From CAYRGG01 sp964423745 (lineage in GTDB: Bacteria; Pseudomonadota; Gammaproteobacteria; Competibacterales; Competibacteraceae), in the NCBI GenBank assembly GCA_964423745.1, contig CAYRGG010000050.1, positions 1 through 33,204 of the forward strand: a stretch of DNA of 33,204 bases, written 5' to 3'. Both the position numbers and the translations under genes were made by a program. The notes beneath the pieces are model-generated. The model had not been told where the DNA came from, ran no database searches, and worked only from the letters and a program-made list of their open reading frames with translations. Numbering within the stretch: position 1 is the stretch's first letter; every line of letters begins with the position of its first letter. This document shows positions 31,973 to 33,204 of this stretch, one piece after another.

Positions 31973-32650
31973 CTAACGGCAGATACGGTACGGCCCTAGA
32001 TCCAGATGAAAATGATCCCGGTGGAGGGTATTATAGTCCGGTCCCAGTACGCTGCCGAAGATGCGGCATGCCCCGTCGCGCACTACGCGCAGGAATTCGC
32101 CTTTGTCGCCCGCCTCGTTCCAGTTGCGCAGCAGGCTTACGCTGCTACCGTTTTGCAGCCTGAAACCGGTGATGTCGATCGCATTAGCTGCGGCATGCTG
32201 GCTGCGGCGTTTAGAGCCGCGGACATTGCGGCACGCGAAGATGCCGACATGGTCGATCTGCGCAAGCGCACTGCCGAAAAAGCGTTCTGCCGCCGGCGCT
32301 ACAATGTCGCGCTCCCACAGGGTCAATGCGGCAATCAGCGGGCAGCGGGCACGCACGGGTGCCGAGTACGGCACTAGGCTTTGTTGCAATGAGACCTGCT
32401 GCGTCAGCTCGCAGCCAGATGCGGTACGGTCGGGCAGCGTTTCAATGTCGATGCCGGATTTAACCAGATACGCGTGGCATACCCCAACATCCGCCTCCAG
32501 TCGGTCAATTTTCATATGGGTGAACGCGCCGATCTTCTCTCCCGGCTGCAGCGCAGCCCAGAATTTCTGTTTCGGCGGTAATCGATTGATCATCTCAAAC
32601 GAAAGCCCGGCGATAATGAACAACCAGAATAAAGCAACGAATATACGCAT
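31973..32650 (-). CDS. Extensin-like C-terminal domain protein, probable envelope peptidase fold
   Basis: A 225-residue protein with one N-terminal membrane or signal segment (about 3-19) and a C-terminal extensin-like domain (PF06904 type, about 55-225). It has SQHAAANAIDITGF (H152, D159) and HRDHFHLDLG (H210, H213, H215), an arrangement resembling the zinc ligands of LAS-type D-Ala-D-Ala peptidases, so a murein-active metalloenzyme is plausible. Six cysteines (58, 80, 103, 140, 195, 224) suggest disulfides in the periplasm. The gene is visibly richer in G and C than the rest of the window and follows an IS remnant, so it may be acquired. No clear Shine-Dalgarno. Confidence 0.8.
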   Translation of the reverse strand: MRIFVALFWLFIIAGLSFEMINRLPPKQKFWAALQPGEKIGAFTHMKIDRLEADVGVCHAYLVKSGIDIETLPDRTASGCELTQQVSLQQSLVPYSAPVRARCPLIAALTLWERDIVAPAAERFFGSALAQIDHVGIFACRNVRGSKRRSQHAAANAIDITGFRLQNGSSVSLLRNWNEAGDKGEFLRVVRDGACRIFGSVLGPDYNTLHRDHFHLDLGPYRICR

Positions 32651-32936
32651 GGAAAATCAGCCGTTCGAAACCACACTGGAAATTAATCCGAGCCGCCGCC
32701 ACAACTAGCCCATATGACAATCTATAAACTACTCAAGTTGCTCGCTAATGAGTTGGGTTTGGCATAATCTATCAATGAAATTGTCACCCCATCCCTAGAG
32801 CCTGTCTGAAGTCACTTTGCATTGGCTAAACGCCTTTTCATCAACTGAATTATCCCAATCTGTATCTGTGTCTCAGAGGAATGGGTGTTGTGTATCAGTG
32901 TGCAAACGCCACGATGTTCCTACCGGTATTTAACGC

Positions 32937-33204
32937 ATGAATTTATCGGCCCAGGAAACCGAACGTTTCTACCGTATCTAGTGGCCACTGCTGCACTATG
33001 TTAATATCCAGCGCCAGATTGTGCCAGCGCTTCCCACAACCCCTGGCGAAGGAACGATCAATGCCGAGGACGCTCACCGGGTCCGCAATGCATTGTGGGA
33101 ATCCGATTCGCTGCGAAACGCGTTTATTGCGGAAAACCCGACCAACCTGTCCGATGCTGACTTGAACCTTGTAGACAGTTGGCAATACCGGGTGGCAGAT
33201 GAGT
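32937..33204 (+). pseudogene. Gene fragment with an in-frame TAG, cut by the window edge
   Basis: From the ATG at 32937 the plus strand reads MNLSAQETERFYRI, then TAG (32979-32981), then a protein-like frame WPLLHYVNIQRQIVPALP continuing open to the end of the window. The sequence after the stop (EDAHRVRNALWE, AFIAENPTNLSDADL) has normal soluble-protein composition. Proteins I recall with this start have aromatic residues at this point, so one TGG to TAG change would explain it. No clear Shine-Dalgarno. Function unknown. An overlapping minus-strand frame (32943-33185) looks like its shadow. Could be a real nonsense mutation or a sequencing error. Confidence 0.6.

Noticed and set aside
32061..32708. 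A 215-residue plus-strand protein opposite the extensin-like gene
   Set aside because: It is antisense to a gene with a recognisable domain and has a Ser/Arg-rich composition typical of a shadow frame in GC-rich DNA.
32795..32825. Possible end of another repeat (AGAGCCTGTCTGAAG) resembling the family A terminus
   Set aside because: Only a short resemblance, with no matching inverted partner found nearby.
32943..33185. An 80-residue minus-strand protein at the right edge
   Set aside because: The plus strand over the same bases reads as a more convincing protein, apart from one TAG.

Overview
The window is a stretch of chromosome from a gammaproteobacterium that is not an enteric. Support for this comes from the order kdsD-lptC-lptA-lptB-rpoN-hpf-ptsN, the sdhE-ygfX pair, ygfZ, and the ydbH/ydbL pair. 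The PTS block hprK-rapZ-EIIA(Man)-ptsH-ptsI is the form seen in betaproteobacteria and in some early-branching gammaproteobacteria. Base composition looks mid-range by eye. I cannot name the genus from sequence alone.

Layout. Positions 1-311 hold an AT-rich leader with two perfect DnaA-box-like 9-mers in inverted orientation. Next are an FAD-linked oxidase (+) and a convergent minus-strand group: a PP2C phosphatase, an ABC1/UbiB-like kinase and a PilZ protein. A 580-bp AT-rich gap with three tandem 19-bp repeats follows. The minus-strand operon ydbH-ydbL-exonuclease-rlmD (5588-10800) covers envelope lipid transport and nucleic-acid functions. From 10818 to 21067 on the plus strand lie the LPS genes kdsD and lptCAB, then rpoN, hpf, ptsN, hprK, rapZ, EIIA(Man), ptsH and ptsI. 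These form a regulatory PTS with no sugar permease in view. A SirB2-family membrane protein and the Mg2+ transporter mgtE are divergent, followed by a small conserved-looking ORF and a TerD-vWA fusion protein. The minus-strand block 25545-30197 is a complex II unit: an SDHAF4-like factor, sdhC, sdhD, sdhA, sdhB, sdhE and ygfX, with ygfZ divergent beside it. Two separate assembly factors therefore flank one succinate dehydrogenase operon.

The last 1.6 kb differs in character. A truncated IS256-type transposase start is followed by a GC-richer segment with an extensin-like peptidase-fold protein. At the window edge is a gene whose reading frame is interrupted by one TAG.

The most unusual feature is a set of intergenic palindromic elements of about 125-150 bp, in three unrelated families. 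Family A has two copies 14 kb apart, and in both the left end begins exactly at the TAG stop codon of the upstream gene. Family B sits between kdsD and lptC, where kdsC is often found. Family C lies just upstream of sdhC. They look like MITE or REP-type elements that may act as mRNA 3' ends or insulators. I see no CRISPR array, tRNA, rRNA or intact mobile element.
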